The translations under genes were made by a program, and so were the position numbers. 64,000 bases of DNA from Myxococcales bacterium (GTDB lineage Bacteria > Myxococcota_A > Polyangia > Polyangiales > Polyangiaceae): positions 992,001-1,056,000 of the forward strand of contig JADJQX010000001.1 of assembly GCA_016712525.1 (NCBI GenBank), in the 5' to 3' direction. Below are positions 61,062-64,000 of the stretch, piece by piece (the first letter of the stretch is position 1; each line of letters starts with the position of its first letter). The notes under the pieces were generated by a model, which searched no databases, had not been told where the DNA came from, and saw only the letters and a program-made list of their open reading frames with translations.

Positions 61062-61709
61062 GTGCCGTACCGCGCCCCGAGCGACGTGCCGCGAGAGCCC
61101 GAAACGACGGGGCTCGTGTGCTCGGCCTGCGACGTACCGGTGGACGAAGGCGAGACCCCTCGATGCCCCAAGTGCCTGCGAAAGAGCACCGTGGTCGCGC
61201 GGGGGCAGCACACCGCCGCGAAGGGCACGAACGCGGCGTGGCCCGCCGGCGAAACGTGTGCACTTTGCACGGAGCGCCCGATCGGAGACGAGTCCGTCTA
61301 CCTGCGTGTCGCGAAGACCGCGAGCACCGTCCGGTCTTCGACGACCACGGTCTTCGTGAAGATCCCCGTGTGCGGGGAGTGCCGTGACAGGGTGGTGCAC
61401 CATGAGCGCGCGCGGATCCCGACGGCCGTGCAGTTCGTCGTAGGCCTCACCTTCTCCCTGGGGGTGTTGATGAGCGAGCCGCTCGCCGAGGTCGCGGGTG
61501 TCCTCGGCGCGTCGATCGCGGCCTACTCCCTCGGGCGCTTCGTCCGCGAGAATCGTAAGCTCCGTGCGCGGCTCGACGAGAGCGGGCTCACGGCCGCGTT
61601 GCTCGCGCGGCTCGATGGTCCGAGCGGCATTTTCATGTGGAGTAACGCAGCATTGCACGCGAACCCGTCCCGCCTTCATCCCGTGATCACGCTCGACGAC
61701 GCCCACTGA
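61062..61709 (+). CDS. Zinc-ribbon membrane protein
   Basis: A 215-residue protein with a GTG start. Cys pairs CSAC, CPKC, CALC and CGEC mark two zinc-ribbon-like knuckles in the N-terminal half. One or two hydrophobic segments follow near residues 128-160 (FVVGLTFSLGVLM, VLGASIAAYSLGRFV). The C-terminal tail is soluble. Function unknown. It lies between the roadblock-like gene and a DNA-ligase-like gene on the same strand. Confidence 0.6.
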   Translation: MPYRAPSDVPREPETTGLVCSACDVPVDEGETPRCPKCLRKSTVVARGQHTAAKGTNAAWPAGETCALCTERPIGDESVYLRVAKTASTVRSSTTTVFVKIPVCGECRDRVVHHERARIPTAVQFVVGLTFSLGVLMSEPLAEVAGVLGASIAAYSLGRFVRENRKLRARLDESGLTAALLARLDGPSGIFMWSNAALHANPSRLHPVITLDDAH

Positions 61710-61754
61710 CGGAAGGCCGCGCGCGAGGCCTTCCAAGGCGCGCGAAACGGCGCG

Positions 61755-63155
61755 ATGCTGACGCCCATGGCCGCGGAGAAACCTTGGTGGCGGCAAGCCC
61801 CCACGCCGGCGCCGACCGCCACCCCCTCGCCTTCCGCGGGACCGCCCCCGCTCGCCGAGCTCGCCGACGGCGAGAGCACCACGATGCAGGGCTCGGGGCG
61901 CGAGCCGTACGTGCTGAAGAACACGGGCGGCGTGTACTCGTGCTCGTGCCCTGCGTGGCGCAACGCCGGGGGCGCCATCGACACGCGCTCGTGCAAGCAC
62001 CTCCGAAAGCTCCGCGGCGACGCCGCCGAGGACCACAGGCTCGCGCGCGGCGGCGAGGCGAGGGCCGCGAGGACGCCAGGAGACACCGTGCGCGGCGAAG
62101 GCGCGGCGCCCCCCGTGCTCCTCGCGCATTCGTGGGACAACGTGACCGATCTCTCGTCGTGGTGGATGAGCGAGAAGCTCGACGGCGTGCGTGCCTATTG
62201 GGACGGAAAGCGCTTTTTGTCCCGCCTCGGCAACGAGCTCTTCGCGCCCGAGTGGTTCGTCGAAGGCCTGCCCGACCACCCCCTCGACGGCGAGCTCTGG
62301 GGCGGAAGGAAGCTCTTTCAGCGCACGGTGAGCACGGTTCGGCGCCAGGACCGCGGCGAGGCGTGGCGCGAGATCCGGTACGTCGCGTTCGACGTGCCCC
62401 ACGTCCGCGAGCCGTTCGAGGCGCGCCTCGAGGCCCTCGCCGGCATCGTCTCGCGCATCGGCAAGCCCCACGTCGAGGCCCACGCGCAAGCGCGCTGCGA
62501 GAGCCTCGAGGCCCTCCGGGAGGAGCTCCGGCGCGTCGAAGCGCTCGGTGGCGAAGGCCTCATGATGAGGCGACCCGGGTCGATGTACGAGGTAGGCAGG
62601 TCGCACACCTTGCTCAAGGTGAAGAGCTTCCACGACGCCGAGGCGCGCGTCGTCGGTCATCTCCCGGGAGCGGGAAAACACAAAGGGCGCCTCGGCGCGC
62701 TCGAGTGCGAAATGCCCGACGGGACTCGGTTTTCCGTCGGCACGGGCCTCTCCGACGACGAACGAAGGAGCCCTCCTCCCATCGGCGCCATCGTCACCTA
62801 CCGGTACCAAGAGCTCTCGAACGACGGAGTGCCCCGCTTCCCGAGCTACGTCGGCACGAGGGACGACATAGCCTTCCCCGAGCGGCCCGCGAGGCCCGCA
62901 TCCGCGCGAGCGGCGAGCCCCACGGCCACGCGAGAGGCGCCAGGCGACGCCCCTCCGTTTCGGCGCTTCACGAGCGGGGACACGTCATGGGAGATCGCCC
63001 TCGACGGCAAGTCGCACACCATCCGCAGGCTCGTGGGGAGCGCGCTCGAGACCACACGCACGGCCTTCTCCGACGCGACCGCGGCCTGGCGAGACGCCGA
63101 GGCGCGCGTGGCGGCCAAGATCGGCGAAGGCTTCGTCGAGGTGCGCGAGGAGTGA
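61755..63155 (+). CDS. ATP-dependent DNA ligase with SWIM zinc finger and WGR-like C-terminus
   Basis: A 466-residue protein (alternative ATG at 61767). Residues 63-82 form a SWIM finger: CSC, then CKH (Cys63, Cys65, Cys80, His82). The nucleotidyltransferase domain has motif I SEKLDGVRA (Lys141), motif III HPLDGELWGG, motif IV EGLMMR and motif V TLLKVKSF. An OB-type region follows (RLGALECEMPDGTRFSVGTG). The last 65 residues match WGR-domain length and layout (TSWEIALDGKSHTIRR), though the WGR tripeptide itself is not kept. It probably seals DNA nicks. The SWIM+WGR combination links it to DNA-damage-type proteins. Confidence 0.85.
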   Translation: MLTPMAAEKPWWRQAPTPAPTATPSPSAGPPPLAELADGESTTMQGSGREPYVLKNTGGVYSCSCPAWRNAGGAIDTRSCKHLRKLRGDAAEDHRLARGGEARAARTPGDTVRGEGAAPPVLLAHSWDNVTDLSSWWMSEKLDGVRAYWDGKRFLSRLGNELFAPEWFVEGLPDHPLDGELWGGRKLFQRTVSTVRRQDRGEAWREIRYVAFDVPHVREPFEARLEALAGIVSRIGKPHVEAHAQARCESLEALREELRRVEALGGEGLMMRRPGSMYEVGRSHTLLKVKSFHDAEARVVGHLPGAGKHKGRLGALECEMPDGTRFSVGTGLSDDERRSPPPIGAIVTYRYQELSNDGVPRFPSYVGTRDDIAFPERPARPASARAASPTATREAPGDAPPFRRFTSGDTSWEIALDGKSHTIRRLVGSALETTRTAFSDATAAWRDAEARVAAKIGEGFVEVREE

Positions 63156-63160
63156 CCCGG

Positions 63161-63176
63161 GGCCGAAAATTCGGCC
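63161..63176. terminator. Short perfect hairpin after ligase gene, terminator-like
   Basis: GGCCGAA-AA-TTCGGCC, six bases after the ligase stop. The stem is perfect but the two-base loop is tight and there is no T-run, so it may be a protein-binding palindrome instead. Confidence 0.3.
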
Positions 63177-63205
63177 ACGGAGGCCCACCGGGCTAGCGTC
63201 GTTTC

Positions 63206-63805
63206 ATGCGCTCCACGCTCGCCACCTCGATGGTCCTCGCGTCGGTCTCGTTCGTCGGCGCGTGCGGAGGTCGTACTCCCGAGGCGACGCCCACCAAGGC
63301 CGAGGCAGCCCCCTCGAAGGCGGCGCCCGTCACGCTCACGAGCGCGGAGACCACGGCTCCGAGCCCCGCGGCGCCGAGCGCGGACACGACCAAGGCGGAG
63401 ACCCGCCCAGAGGCCCCGAAGGCGACGCCCGAGCCGCCGCCGAAAGCCGTCGCGGTCGTGGTCGACACGTATGGCCTGCACATCGGGGGTGGCCCGAACG
63501 ACACCGCGACGAAGGCGCCCTTCGTGCACTCGGTGGAGCCCCACTTCCCGGCGCTGGCCGCGTGCTTCGCGAAGGCCGACGACACCACCAAGGGCGGCGA
63601 TTTCGGCGTCGATCTGCTCGTCGCCCGCGAAGGCGGGAAGGCCAAAGTGACCCAGCCCCGCACGGCGATCCCGGGAGAGGCCTTCCGTGCGTGTGTCGTC
63701 GACGTCTTCTCGGCAGTCGAGTTCGAGAGACCGAAGTACGGCGCCACCATGGCGAGCTACGCCGTGCGCTTTCGGCCGAAGGCGAGCGACACGACGGCCC
63801 GCTGA
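63206..63805 (+). CDS. Lipoprotein with AgmX/PglI-like C-terminal domain
   Basis: A 199-residue protein with lipobox VGAC. A long Ala/Pro/Thr/Lys linker spans to about residue 80. The C-terminal 100 residues have the AgmX/PglI-type pattern: AACFAKADDTTKGG with DFGVDLLVAREGGKAKVTQP, then RACVVDVFSAVEFERPK. These domains occur in myxobacterial motility and envelope proteins and resemble the TonB C-terminal region. Function unconfirmed. Confidence 0.7.
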   Translation: MRSTLATSMVLASVSFVGACGGRTPEATPTKAEAAPSKAAPVTLTSAETTAPSPAAPSADTTKAETRPEAPKATPEPPPKAVAVVVDTYGLHIGGGPNDTATKAPFVHSVEPHFPALAACFAKADDTTKGGDFGVDLLVAREGGKAKVTQPRTAIPGEAFRACVVDVFSAVEFERPKYGATMASYAVRFRPKASDTTAR

Positions 63806-63956
63806 CTCCCGGGCGCGCGACCGAGCGCCGCGCGTCATCGCACATGGACACACCCTCGTGACGTACGAGGGAATCCATGGATGCAGCGCGGCAAGGCGAT
63901 TTCGTGCGCGCGCGCCTTCCAACCGCCGCGATCGTGCGCGTAGCCTTGGGCTCGCC

Positions 63957-64000
63957 ATGAGCGAGCGCACCTACCTCGAGCTCTCCGAAGACGCCGGCTC
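63957..64000 (+). CDS. Start of a protein, possibly WGR-domain; 3' end outside window
   Basis: ATG at 63957 opens MSERTYLELSED before the window ends. The opening R-T-Y-L-E-L-S-E resembles the first strand of WGR domains. With only 14 residues this is a guess, made more likely by the WGR-like tail of the nearby ligase. Confidence 0.3.
   Translation, partial: MSERTYLELSEDAG

Overview
This is 64 kb of very GC-rich DNA with strongly GC-biased third codon positions. The organism looks like a predatory or social deltaproteobacterium, most likely a myxobacterium of the Polyangiales type. The signs are many lipoproteins with Asp/Ala/Gly-rich linkers after the lipobox, eukaryote-like Ser/Thr kinases with C-terminal membrane anchors, an FHA-sigma54 activator, roadblock/LC7 proteins, DUF4388, DUF4215 (Myxococcus Cys-rich) repeats with a fibro-slime domain, DUF3160, RCC1 repeats and a YbaY-like lipoprotein. 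No rRNA, tRNA, insertion sequence, prophage or CRISPR array was recognised. It reads as ordinary chromosome.

Layout. 1-9.4 kb: an orphan N6-adenine-type methyltransferase running off the left edge, an MFS transporter overlapping a degenerate histidine-kinase-like ATPase, small lipoproteins, a membrane protein, a TetR regulator with a candidate operator, a secreted protein and an ATC-hydrolase-like enzyme. 9.6-14.8 kb: a signalling cluster of PAS histidine kinase, roadblock protein, diiron-type MBL protein and DUF4388 response regulator, followed by an OmpA-like protein and a coiled-coil membrane protein. 14.8-25.3 kb: a block of cell-envelope proteins (DUF3160, tandem paralogous lipoproteins, a two-gene membrane operon, a CAP-domain lipoprotein). 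25.6-33.7 kb: a crotonase, membrane proteins, an RCC1 lipoprotein, a DUF3052 protein with a histone-H1-like tail, a YbaY-like lipoprotein, and an EF-G paralogue with its own promoter and terminator. 33.9-41 kb: lipoproteins, including two tandem paralogues packed with Cys-x3-Cys repeats. 41.2-50.9 kb: a sigma factor fused to a membrane anchor, an esterase-like lipoprotein, a Ser/Thr kinase, and a four-gene operon of pseudokinase, kinase-lobe remnant, pseudokinase-kinase fusion and FHA-sigma54 activator. 51-64 kb: surface proteins, a hairpin-rich minisatellite, PPK2 polyphosphate kinase, uracil-DNA glycosylase, a multicopper oxidase lipoprotein, and a SWIM-ligase-WGR DNA-repair-type protein next to the start of what may be another WGR protein.

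How the genes may work together. The two signalling islands (9.6-12.9 kb and 43.3-50.9 kb) are the most coherent units. The first has parts that could link a diiron/oxygen sensor to a two-component pathway through a roadblock adaptor. The second could pass a phosphorylation state, read by an FHA domain, to sigma54-dependent transcription. The rest is mostly single-gene envelope functions of unknown role. Functional statements come from motifs read by eye. No database search was possible.
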